64,000 nt of DNA from Pyropia yezoensis. Taxonomy: Eukaryota > Rhodophyta > Bangiophyceae > Bangiales > Bangiaceae. Under the pieces are notes generated by a model, which had not been told where the DNA came from, did not search any database, and saw only the letters and a program-made list of their open reading frames with translations. How positions within the stretch are numbered: the first letter of the stretch is position 1; every line of letters starts with the position of its first letter. Below are positions 55,304 through 64,000 of the stretch, in pieces. The DNA lies in assembly GCA_009829735.1 (NCBI GenBank), contig CM020620.1, positions 27,002,951-27,066,950 on the forward strand. Direction: 5' to 3'. The position numbers and the translations under genes are program-made.

Positions 55304-57079
55304 ACCCGTACTAAACTTTAGTCAAGGAGGCTTTTTCGGATTGAAGAGTGACTTAACTCCTCTCCTCAATGACACCACGCTATATAAATACTCCATTCTG
55401 ACACTGTCGGAGGACACGCTGACGAAAAGCGTCGGCTCGCAAGCGCACATTTGATCCGCGAACTTGAGGGCCGCTCATCAACCGGGAGAAGGGGGAGGAG
55501 AGGGGTAGCCAAGAAACGTTGACTGTTTAATTGAGCATGAGAGAAGCAATTACAACAAGACAAACCGTGGGAGAGGGCCGCGCTAGTCGCGTGCCTCCTC
55601 CCTCCAAGAAAAAGGTAGGGCGGTAGCCCCTCGCTCCCCCGGCAGCAGCGCGAGAAAACACGCTGGGGAGGCCAGGGGCGCGGCAAGAGAGAGGACGTTG
55701 CCGGCCCACCGCCGGCCAGGAGAGGGTGGTCGGCCCGGCCGCCTTGTAGCCGCCGCCCGGTGGCCGGCCGGCGTACGATGGGCGCCCTTGGTGGGTGGCC
55801 GCTAGCGGGGCCGCCCGTGCGCCCGCCCGCCCGCGTCGCGTGCGCTGCCGCGCCGGTAGCCGTGCTGCCGCCGCCTTGGCGCCGCCCCGCCGCTCTGGTC
55901 CCGTTCCCCCCCCCCGGTGGGGTGCCCGTGTACCCCCCCTCGCGGCGGCAGTGGTGCCAAGCGGCTGCCGGACGCCAGCCGCACGGCGGCGTCGAAACGG
56001 CCAGCCGCGGTCGGGGTCGGTACGAACCTCGTCCGTCCGCTGCTCGCGCCAACGCTCGCGTTCAAACGGGTGCAGCCGCTAGCGCTTACAGCCCCCGTCG
56101 CCGACCGGGCCGCCCACGGGACTGTCCAGTTGGCAGTCTTGTCCCAGGAGAGGGGGAAAGTGGGCGGACATTGTCTTGTGGAGCTTTTGTATTATTTGAA
56201 TACACGTGTGAGAAACTCTTTGAATGCGCCTGGGAAAGCGTTCGAGCCACGTTTCAACAGGATCAGCAGTTTTATAATATAAGTCTGATGCTTCAGAAAA
56301 TAAACAACGACAAAGACATTCGTCGCAGCCGCTTCGCTGCGCTTCAATCACTCCGTGGTCCGGTCTGAAGTTGCTTAGGACGAGAAGGAGTGCAGTGTGC
56401 CCGCTCGACCTCTTCTGATGAGGCAGTATCAGGATATGAATCTGTCGCTCAGCGCGACTCGGCGCCCTACGCAGTGGACGGCTCGCCACACAGCGGCTCG
56501 CGGCTGCGGCGGCGCCACGGCGGGGGCGGCAGCTAAGGCGGCGGGGCAGGCGGCCTCGGTCGGGGTCTGGCCGCGCAAAGGAGAAAGAAGGGGGTGTTGC
56601 CGCCGCGGCGGTTTGCGGCGGCCGCGGCGTTGCAGCAGCGGGCGGCCACGCCGGCCGCGCCGGCCGCGCCCGACGGGCGAGGGCGTCGACGCGCGGCGGC
56701 GGCTTCAACGGCGGCGGTTTCGTTGGCGTCTGCGGCGGCAGCGGCGGAGGCGGCGCCCACGGCGGCGGTCGCGCCCGCTTGGGCACCCTGGCCACGCATG
56801 CGCAGCACTGCTTATCCCCTGTCAAGATACAATGTTGCGTGAGACAGACTCGGGCGTGGTCGCTACCACGCCCGCCTGCGCGTCGGTTGAGGGCGCACAA
56901 TAAACGGTCTGTCTTCCTTGTGGCGCGCGGCTACCCCGCTCGCCCTCTCCATATACTAGAAGGCACCGCTCGCTACTTGAGCCCTTCCGTGCCCGCCGCG
57001 CCTCGGCAGTCGCCCTCCCGCGCGCTGCCCAGCGCGGCCACACGGGCGCTTGCCGGTACTGCTCGGCCACTCGGCCCCT
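55304..57079. other. GC-rich sequence without supported gene
   Basis: Ala/Gly/Arg/Pro frames are open on both strands between 55370 and 57090 with no motif, so no gene is called. A short inverted repeat GGGCGTGGTCGCTACCACGCCC-like (halves GGGCGTGG and CCACGCCC) lies near 56849-56870, next to AATAAA at about 56900. This could be part of an LTR starting TGTTGCGTGAGAC near 56831, but no partner was found. Confidence 0.35.
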
Positions 57080-57151
57080 CTCCTGTCTAGCTCGCCTCTC
57101 CTGTCCTGCTCTCCTCTCCTGTCTTGCTCTCCTCTCCTGTCTCGCTCCCTC
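57080..57151. repeat. 18-bp minisatellite, four units
   Basis: Unit approximately CTCCTGTCTTGCTCTCCT, four copies with one to three changes each. Pyrimidine-rich on the plus strand. Confidence 0.75.
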
Positions 57152-57350
57152 CCCTCTCAATCAGTATCCGGCTCCCACTGGATGAGGGGAACAGTCCTCC
57201 CGATGGCGGGGCCGGTGCTCATCAGTGCCGACGCCCGTCCGTCCCCATCGGGCTCCCCTGCCAACATACAAGCCCGATTTTCGCCAGATCTCTTGCTTCG
57301 TTGCAGGGTTGATACATTTTGCGAAAGCATCCATCGTTAGTAAAAAACAT

Positions 57351-57861
57351 GCAATAATTATTGAAAACGTTTCTGATAGTTATCGCCCAGGAGCCACGTG
57401 TTAGGATGACAGCAATGATTTAACCACGTCGTGCCCAACACGAGCCGCCTGACGAGCTGCGGACACGGCTTTCGGAAAGGGCGTAGAGCCTAAATTGGGC
57501 CGCATAGTACGCAGGCGGCGGAGAACGTGCTGCGTGGGGCGGCCGCACCCGCCGTGTACAGTACGCCGCGGAGGATGTGAAGTCCTAGTCGGCGTGCGTA
57601 GCTCCTATCGTCCTCGTGGTGTGGGTCTTGGTCTTGGCTGGGAACGCTGCCGTACTGTATCGCGGCTACGTACACAGTTCCGAAGACGACGACAGGGTGC
57701 GGCACTGCCGCGTGATCAGGCGGTCCGGTCTGGTCTGATGGGCCTCCGAGCCGACACGTGGTGGAACACGTGGACGTCTGATAATCATTATCGTTCCGGT
57801 TCTCCTGAACGTTCTTCTTTTCTGATAATTTACTCGATATTTTTGACTCAATAATTATCGC
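57351..57861. mobile_element. Possible MITE with 14-bp imperfect inverted ends
   Basis: GCAATAATTATTGA at 57351-57364 and TCAATAATTATCGC at 57848-57861 are inverted partners with one mismatch. TCTGATAAT-like motifs recur inside both halves. It is A/T-richer than its surroundings and non-coding. No target duplication was identified, so this is tentative. Confidence 0.4.
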
Positions 57862-58678
57862 CTCTCAACCCTGCTTCGTTGTGCAAATTCTTGCCCTGCT
57901 CGAGCACGAAAATAAACGGCTCGAGCAGAATCTTGCTGTTCTGATCAAGGGGCTGGGCTGAGGACAAAGAATCTCCCCGGAGATGACCGACACGACGGCA
58001 TCTGTCGGTGTTCTGTCAACCAATGACAAGAGCGGTGGCGCTGCTGTTTGCTGGATGGAGCGTTCCATTGGTCATAGTTCACGCCGTAGATGTCGAGCGA
58101 GTCGGAGAGATTTTTCTGTGCAGACCCTCGAAAGCTGTCGTCGCGTAGGTTTTGCTTAACCAGTGCGAGGAATTGCGCGGTTTTTAAACGCGTTTGTATG
58201 AACATTGCTCCGAAGCGCAGCGATGGTCGGTCGCTTCTTTGCGCTTCACGAGAGTGCTCTCCTGCCCCGCACGCTTCCGTTCATACGATGGGAGGTGGCG
58301 ACCACCAATCGCCCGAGCTGTTATAGGCAGAAAGCAAGAAATGGGGGGAAAAGCGGTGTCTATGATGCCTTGAGGGGGGGTCGATGCAGGCTTCATGCAG
58401 GTTTTTGCTCGAGAATTTCCCAAAAAAGCAAGAAAAGTTTGACAGGCGATAAGAAGTGCTGCGCTGGGGAGACGTCCCTCTGTTCTCGAGCAGTCTCCCA
58501 ACTGCTTGGACACAAAGAAGTTGATGATCACACGTGTTTCTTGGTGTCAGCTGGCCACGCTCGCATCGAGCTGCTTCTCTAAGCGCAGCGAAGGACCAAT
58601 GGTACCTCATGGAGTGACGATCTCTGAGCGCTGGTTGGCCTGAGATAGAAGATCATAGAGATGTAAGATGCAGTCTCA
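57862..58678. other. Intergenic, weak minus-strand frame
   Basis: A minus-strand frame at 57945-58205 (FIQTRLKTAQFLALVKQNLRDDSFRGSAQKNLSDSLDIYGVNYDQW) has less biased composition than its surroundings and might be an exon or an old transposon piece. I recognise nothing in it. The rest shows no gene. Confidence 0.25.
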
Positions 58679-58921
58679 TTGGACGTAGGGAATTTCACCG
58701 GCCCAAGGCATGGAGCGCTGGCCGGCCGACGCTTGACCTTCGGCCATGGGTGGAAGAGGCGCCCCCTCCCCGTCGCTGCCCACCTCCCCTCCCCGACCCC
58801 CCCCCTCCTTCCCTCACCCCCCTCCCCCCCCCCTGCTCCCCCCCCTCTCTTTCACCTTGCTGGTGTCCTCCTCCCACCCCCATCGCTGCCGCCTTTCCAT
58901 CCTCCTTCCCCCTCGGGGGCG

Positions 58922-61538
58922 ATGGCCACCGCCCACCCCGTCGTCATTGACGTCTGTGGGCGGTCGGCGTCCATTGCGCTCGCCCTCCGGGTCGCCGCGC
59001 GGCAGCAGGCGCGGCGGCGCTCGGCGGCGGCGGTGGCAGCGGAGGCGGGCTCCACTGTTGGCACTAGCGGTTCCAGAGGGGCGGCACCAGCTGCGGCGGC
59101 CGCGGCGGCAACCTCGGGGGGTGGTGTGGGGGGGCCGGCGGGGGGGGCGGCACCCCCCGCCGCCCCGCCCCCCCCCGTGGCCATCCTCACCCCGTCTGCA
59201 GGCCCCGCCGCCGCCGCCGCCACCGCCCGCCTCGCCGCGGCGCTCCACGCGGCGGGCCTTGCCACCCACACGGTCCCGCCGCCCCCCCCCGTCCCCGCCC
59301 CCTCCCCCCCCACCGGCGGCGGCGGCGACGGCGGCAGCATCGGCAGCAGCGGCGGCGGTGGCGGCAGTGGTGGCCTCGGTGGCAGCAGCAGCAGCAGCAG
59401 CAGTGGTGGTGGCGGCGGCGGCGGCGGGGACGGCAATGGTGGTGATGTCGGCGGTGGCGAGGCGGCCCGCCGGCGGCTGCTGACGGCCGCGGCGCTCCGC
59501 CTGCGGGCGCGCACCCTCCTCACCGCCGACGTGGCAGAGGACGCGGCGGCGGCGGTGCTCGCCGCCCTCCCCGCGGGGGAGCTCCTCACCGCCCACGCGG
59601 CGGGGGGGGGGCTCCCCGCCGCCGCCGGCTGGGTGCCGGGCGCAGAGTTTTTGCCCCGCGGCCTCCTTGACGTGCGAAGGCCGTTTGTGCACCTCTGTGA
59701 GGCAGATGTGGTGGGGGCGGGGGGCGGGGAGGGGCAGGGGGGGAGGGGGGGAGGGGGTGGGGCGGTCGGCGGGGGGCTAGCCCAGCTCCTCGCCGCCGAC
59801 GCGGACGTTGCGGCGCTCGTTGTCGCCCGCGATGCGGTGTGGGGGGCGGAGATGCGGGCGCCCCTGCGAGGGCTCGCCGCCGCCGCTGCCGCCGCTGCCG
59901 CCGCCGACGCGACGGCGGCGACAGCGACGGCGGCGGCAGTGACCACCGCTCCCCCCACCAGTGGTGCTCAGCCCCCCACTTCCCACCTCCTCCCCCCCGC
60001 CCCCCCGCCGAGCGTGGCGGCACTCGCCGCCGCCGGCCGCCGTCTCGGTGACGTGTGGGCGTCGCTGACCGCCTCGTCCGACGCCATCCTCAGCTCCGCC
60101 ATCGTGCAGTCGTCGGCGCGGGGCTTCGTGGTCCTCCGCCGCGACGCGCTCGCCGCCGCGGCGGGCCACCCGGCGACGCACACCCCCGCCGTGGTGGCGC
60201 TGTGGCGGGTGGGCATGACGCTGTCGGGGGGGCGCCGGCGGGTGCCCCTGGACGGTAAGATGGACCGCCAGCTGGCGGACCTTGTGGGGGGGGGGGGCGG
60301 GGGCGCCCCGCCGGCGGCCACTGGCCCCCGCCGTGGGCGGGGGGGGGGGGCTGCGTCACGCAAGGCCGCCGTCACCGGGGGGGCGGGGGGGGGGCTCGCC
60401 GTTGGGGGGAAGGCGCCGGGGGGGGGGGAGGAGTTGGGGCAAGGGCGGCGGTGGTGGAGGTGGTGGTGGTGGTGGTGGCGGTGGTGGTGGTGGTGGTGGC
60501 GGCGGCGGCGGTGGCGGGGGGGGTGTTGGCCCGCGCTGGGCGGAGCTACCCCCGCTGACGGCCGCCACCCGTGGCGGGTGTGTGGTGCGGCCGCTCGGCC
60601 CTGGCCACGCGCGGCGGCTGTGGGAGCGGCTGGCCGTGAGTGGCGGCGTGACGGGTGGGAGGGGGGGGGAGGGTGGCGGTGATGGGGGTGGCCTGCCCTG
60701 GTTGGACAGCTGGGGGTTGGCTGGCGGTGGCGGTGGCGGTGGCGGTGGCGGCGGCGGCGGCGGCGGCGGCGGTGGTGGTAGTGACAGCGGCGGCAGCGGT
60801 GGCGGCGGCGGGTGGCGGGGCGGGCGGCCGTCGATGTCGTTGTGGCGGCGGCGCCCCTCCCCCCCCCCGCTGGACCGAGTGTTTGTCATGGTCGCCCGCG
60901 AGTCTGACTCGGCCAGCTCGGCCGCCGCGACGCGGATGGGCGGCAACGCGCGGGTGCGGCCGCTGGGCGTTGGCGCGGCGGGGGGGGTCTACTGGGACAA
61001 CCGGTACGTGGTGATGGCCAACGTTGCCGGGGGGGGGGCGTCTCCCAGCAGGGGCGGCGGCGGCCGCGGCGGTGGCGTCGCGGGGTGGGAGGCGGCCGGC
61101 GCCGCCGACGCCGCCCCGCCGGTCGTGTGGTCTGCCGACGCGGCCGCCGCGACGACGCCCGCCGCCCGCGGCGACGCCCCAGACGGTGGGTGGGAGGCGG
61201 CGGCGGCGGCCGTGGCGGTGCCGCCGCCGCCGCTGACGCTCGGCGGTCACGTCCTTGCCGCGGCGGTGCGCGACGCCGACGCCCCCCCCCCCAGCACCGC
61301 TGCCGCGGGCGGCGGGCGCCCGCGGCACGCTGCCGCCGCGGGCGCCGCCGCCGCCGCCGCCGCCGCCGCCCGCCCTGCTGCGCCTGCCCCCTACACCGTC
61401 CGGCAGCTGCGGACGCGCGACTGGCAGCGCCTCCTGGAGCGCGTCCCGTCGGTGCGCTACCGGTCGCCGCCGCTCGACACCCTGCCTGGAGTGCCCGTCG
61501 TGTGGGGTGCCATCCCGGGGGTGGCGCCGCCACCCGCC

Positions 61539-61585
<47 letters not shown>

Positions 61586-61889
61586 CCCGGAGGGGCGAGC
61601 AGTGGAGCGTGAGGGCAAGGGTGGCGGCGACGGCGACAGCAGCAGCTGCAGCGACAGCGGCAGCGCGCGGCGTTTGGCGGCGGCGTCGGCGGCGGCGGCA
61701 GGGGGCGGGGAGCCCCACGTCACGGATATCGTGGCGGCGCCGCACCTGGGCGTCAACAGCGTGCGGGGTGTGACCTTCCTGGCGGTGCTGCTGCCGCGGT
61801 GGCGGCTGCTGCCGGCAGAGCTGGACCGCGGCTTTTCCGTCGCTGACGCGATGGGGGGGGGCGGGGGGGACCCCGCGGGCGGCGTGTGA
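58922..61889 (+). CDS. tilS: TilS-like (tRNA-Ile lysidine synthase) protein lacking catalytic motifs
   Basis: From ATG 58922 the order of blocks follows alphaproteobacterial TilS. VVIDVCGRSASIALALRVAARQ matches the N-terminal ATP-pyrophosphatase strand and helix; VAILTPSAG...AARLAAALHAAGLATHTV matches the VDHGLR...LGVPHxV segment; RRRLLTAAALRLRARTLLTADVAEDAAAAVL matches the LLxAHHxDDQAETxL segment; then GLLDVRRPF. After the break come TRGGCVV ... RVFVMVARES, GVYWDNRYVV, LPGVPVVWG and VAAPHLGV, all C-terminal TilS features. The SGGxDS loop reads CGRSAS (residues 12-17) and the HHxDD motif reads ADVAED (202-207), so the ATP and activation chemistry should be lost. Poly-Gly, Ala and Ser inserts swell it. 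The frame changes between about 60270 and 60540, inside long G runs: an intron or a homopolymer error. An in-frame upstream extension from 58679 could be an organelle targeting region. Confidence 0.6.
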
Positions 61890-62481
61890 ACCCGGCACCC
61901 CGGCGGGCGGTAGGTGGGCGCACCAGCGGGCGGGTAGGTGGGCGGGAGGGCGGGCGGGTGGGTGGGTCGGCGGGGGGGCGGGCGGGGAAGGGCGCCCCCG
62001 CCGGTGTGGAAAATGTTTTTTTGGGGGACGGGGGGGAGGGGGGGAGAGCTGTGTGCGTCTATGGAAGCGACGAAGGGGGGGGGGGGGGGGGGGCGGTCGC
62101 GCCGTGGCACACCCGCGGCGGCGCCTCTTCCTCATACGCACAGCTGCGTCATCCCGTACCAGGCGGGAGCCGAGGACAAAAGAAAATAAAAGGAAAGAAC
62201 TGGAACAGCAGCGACAGCGACGCAGTGGGAAAAAAAAAAAAAACAAGCGCGGAGCAGACGGGCGCCGTCCCCTACTCTTCCCTCCCCTACCCACCGCCCC
62301 CTACTAGCCACCCACCCCTCCCCTCCCACCGCCACCCCTAACCGCCGCCCCACCCGCCCTCATTGCTCCCCATGAGAGCCCCCTCCCCCCGCATGCCCGC
62401 CCGTTGCAAACCCCCCTTGGATCCCCCACCTCCCCCCACCCGCGCCAACCCCGTGCCCACCGCAGCAGCCACCCCCAACCC
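61890..62481. other. Convergent intergenic region
   Basis: The TilS-like gene (plus) and the coiled-coil gene (minus) end toward each other here. AATAAA near 62186 could serve as the plus-strand poly(A) signal; a 13-base A run follows near 62230. Long G or C runs and GGGC repeats fill the rest. No gene seen. Confidence 0.5.
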
Positions 62482-64000
62482 TCACCGGTGGTGACGTGAC
62501 GACGACGGCGACGACGACGACGACAAGACGCCGACAACCAGCTGGAGCCCCCCCGCCAGCACCGCCACGGTGGCGGCGCCCAGCCCAAACGCCACGGGCG
62601 GCGTCAGCGCCACGGGCGCCGCCCCCTTGCCCATCTCCCCCCCCTCCCCGTCGCCACCGCTCCCCCCATTCGTCACCCCCGCCACCGCGTCAGTCACTGC
62701 CGTCGCGGCGCCGACGGCGGCGGCGCCCACCGCCCCCGCGGCGGCGCCCACCGCGGCGGCCCCCCCGCCCGCGGCAGATCGGAGGCCCCGCCCCGCCGCG
62801 CCCGCCGCCGCTTCCGCCGCCGCCACCGCCGCGGCCGCGTCGCGGCGCGCGGCGGTCAGCGCGGCTGCGGCTGCCAACTGTTGGGACGCGGCGGCCGCCT
62901 CGGCGGCCGCCCGTGCGGCGACCGCGTCGGCCAGCGCGGCGCGCAGCTCCTCAACCGCCGCCGCGTCGGCGGCGGGATTGCCAGACGCGGCCACCGCAGA
63001 GGTGGCCTGTGCCGCCGATGCGGCACCGTCACGGGCGGCGGCCAGCTCGGCGGCGGCCGCGGCAGCGTCGCGGCGGGCAGTCGCCTCGGCCTCCCGCGCG
63101 GCGGTGAGCGACGCCTGCAGTTCGGCCACCTGCGCCGACGCCGCCGCCTCGGCCGCCGACCGCGCGGCGGCCAGCTCCTCTACCCGTGCCGACGCGTCAC
63201 GGGTGGCGGCGGTGGACTTGGCGTCGGCCGCCGCGGTGGCGGCGGCCGCCGCCTCTTGGGCGGTCGACGCGGCCGCCTTGGCGTCGTCGAGGGCGGTGGT
63301 CAGCTCTGCTACCCGCGCCGCCGCGTCGGCCTGCACCGCGTCGGCGCGCTCGCGGGCGCCGGCCGCGTCGGCTACCGCCGTCGCCGCCCGCTCTTCCGCG
63401 GCGGCCGTCGCGGCGGCCGCCTCCTCCTTTGCAGCCACCGCTGCCGCCGCCCGCTCTTCCGCGGTGGCCGTCGCGGCGGCCGCCTTCTCCTCTGCTGCCA
63501 CTGCTGCGGCCGCCCGCTCTTCCGCGGCGGCCGTCGCGGCGGCCGCCTCCTCGGTTGCCGCCACCGCCGCCGCCAGCTCTTCTGCCCGCGCCGCCGAGTC
63601 GGCATTGGCCACGTCGGCGCGCTCCGTGGCCGCGGCCGCGGCGGCGGTGGCGGCCTCAGCCTCTGCCTTCGCCGCCGCCTGGCCCGCCTGCGCCTCGTCG
63701 ATCGCCGCGGTGAGCCGCTCCACGCGCGCCGCCGCGTCGGCCGCCGCCGACTCGTTGACCGCCGCCGCGTCGGCGGCGGCCTGGACGTTGGCGAGCGCCG
63801 CCTTGGCCTCCGCAAGCTCCTCGTCCCGCGACTCGAGCGCCGCCACCGCCTCGGCGCGGGCCGCCTCGGCCGCGGCAATGCCGTCCTGAGCCGCCGCAGC
63901 CACGGCTTCCGCCTCGGCAGTTTCCTCCCGGGCCGCCTCGACGGCGGCACGCAGGCTGGCCAATTCCGCCTCGCGGGCCTCGGCGGCGGCGGCGGCGGCG
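62482..64000 (-). CDS. Alanine-rich coiled-coil protein with C-terminal membrane anchor, partial
   Basis: A minus-strand frame open from the window edge (64000) to TGA/TAA at 62482, at least 500 codons, N-terminus outside the window. Nearly all of it is Ala/Glu/Arg/Lys heptad-like sequence (AAAEERAAAAVAAEEKAAAATA), predicted as a long helical coiled coil. Three 21-residue (63-bp) repeats lie at about 63380-63570. The end switches to a Gly/Ala hinge (GRGLRSAAGGGAAAVGAAAGAVG...), then a hydrophobic helix (VAFGLGAATVAVLAGGLQLVVGVL) and a short polar tail SSSSSPSSSRHHR, the layout of a tail-anchored or single-pass membrane protein. I recognise no family; low-complexity sequence makes homology calls unsafe. 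Confidence 0.65.
   Translation of the reverse strand, partial: AAAAAAEAREAELASLRAAVEAAREETAEAEAVAAAAQDGIAAAEAARAEAVAALESRDEELAEAKAALANVQAAADAAAVNESAAADAAARVERLTAAIDEAQAGQAAAKAEAEAATAAAAAATERADVANADSAARAEELAAAVAATEEAAAATAAAEERAAAAVAAEEKAAAATATAEERAAAAVAAKEEAAAATAAAEERAATAVADAAGARERADAVQADAAARVAELTTALDDAKAAASTAQEAAAAATAAADAKSTAATRDASARVEELAAARSAAEAAASAQVAELQASLTAAREAEATARRDAAAAAAELAAARDGAASAAQATSAVAASGNPAADAAAVEELRAALADAVAARAAAEAAAASQQLAAAAALTAARRDAAAAVAAAEAAAGAAGRGLRSAAGGGAAAVGAAAGAVGAAAVGAATAVTDAVAGVTNGGSGGDGEGGEMGKGAAPVALTPPVAFGLGAATVAVLAGGLQLVVGVLSSSSSPSSSRHHR
63380..63570 (-). repeat. 63-bp tandem repeats inside the coiled-coil gene
   Basis: Three units coding AAAAVAAEEKAAAATATAEER with small changes. 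The length is a multiple of three and of the seven-residue heptad, so each unit adds three heptads without disturbing the coiled coil. Confidence 0.7.

Noticed and set aside
56831-57151. An LTR starting TGTTGCGTGAGAC
   Set aside because: No second copy, target duplication or internal retroelement sequence found nearby.
60546-62294. 582-codon minus-strand frame opposite the TilS-like gene
   Set aside because: Arg/Pro-rich mirror of Gly/Ala-rich coding sequence; no motif, and it overlaps recognisable TilS blocks.
62570-63889. 439-codon Ala/Ser plus-strand frame
   Set aside because: Mirror of the alanine coiled-coil gene; the minus strand has heptads and a sensible membrane end.

Overview
This is GC-rich nuclear DNA from a eukaryote. 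Host genes are split by short spliceosomal introns, and coding sequence is packed with Ala, Gly and Pro codons and long G or C runs. Roughly two thirds of the window is LTR retrotransposon. My best guess for the source is a bangiophyte red alga (Porphyra/Pyropia-like), judged from composition and the class I aldolase; nothing in the window proves it.

Layout. 1-3118: an intron-containing gene for a coiled-coil, P-loop NTPase and restriction-endonuclease-fold protein of the Crinkler/RHS (CR) class. 3571-5400 (minus): the C-terminal half of a peroxisomal acyl-CoA oxidase with clean splice sites but an in-frame stop, a frame break and an altered catalytic motif. 5410-8270: an unidentified coding-like stretch, then sequence with no recognisable gene. 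8272-25885: a nest of Ty3/Gypsy chromovirus-like elements. Element E1 (10004-19693) sits inside element E3 with a 5-bp target duplication, and E3 is cut on its right by element E4. 25885-26604: an exact-length pair of 313-bp direct repeats around a perfect palindrome. 26605-27384: coding-like host sequence. 27385-38134: element E2a, nearly whole. 38135-39525: the end of a Ty1/Copia element. 39585-40245: a MITE with perfect 19-bp inverted repeats. 44130-45041: a class I fructose-bisphosphate aldolase cut by a 500-N gap (45042-45541). 45542-54114: E2b, nearly identical to E2a. 54729-55298: a solo LTR of the E1 family. 58922-61889: a TilS-like protein of alphaproteobacterial type whose catalytic motifs are missing. 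62482-64000 (minus): an alanine-rich coiled-coil protein with a C-terminal membrane anchor, running off the window.

The most interesting signal is a long open reading frame on the strand opposite gag-pol, between integrase and the 3' LTR, in all three Gypsy lineages here (E1, E2, E3). The whole copy in E2a codes for 789 residues. The E1 and E3 counterparts are strongly diverged in DNA yet share recognisable protein blocks. The E1 and E2 LTRs carry TATA-like boxes pointing toward this reading frame. I know of antisense ORFs in some plant Gypsy lineages, but I do not recognise this protein.

A caution for any user: the two ends of the interval 27385-54114 share the same 5-bp flank (AGCCG), while the inner flank of E2a does not match its outer one. 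The piece 38135-45041, including the aldolase, may therefore be misplaced by assembly within near-identical retrotransposons.
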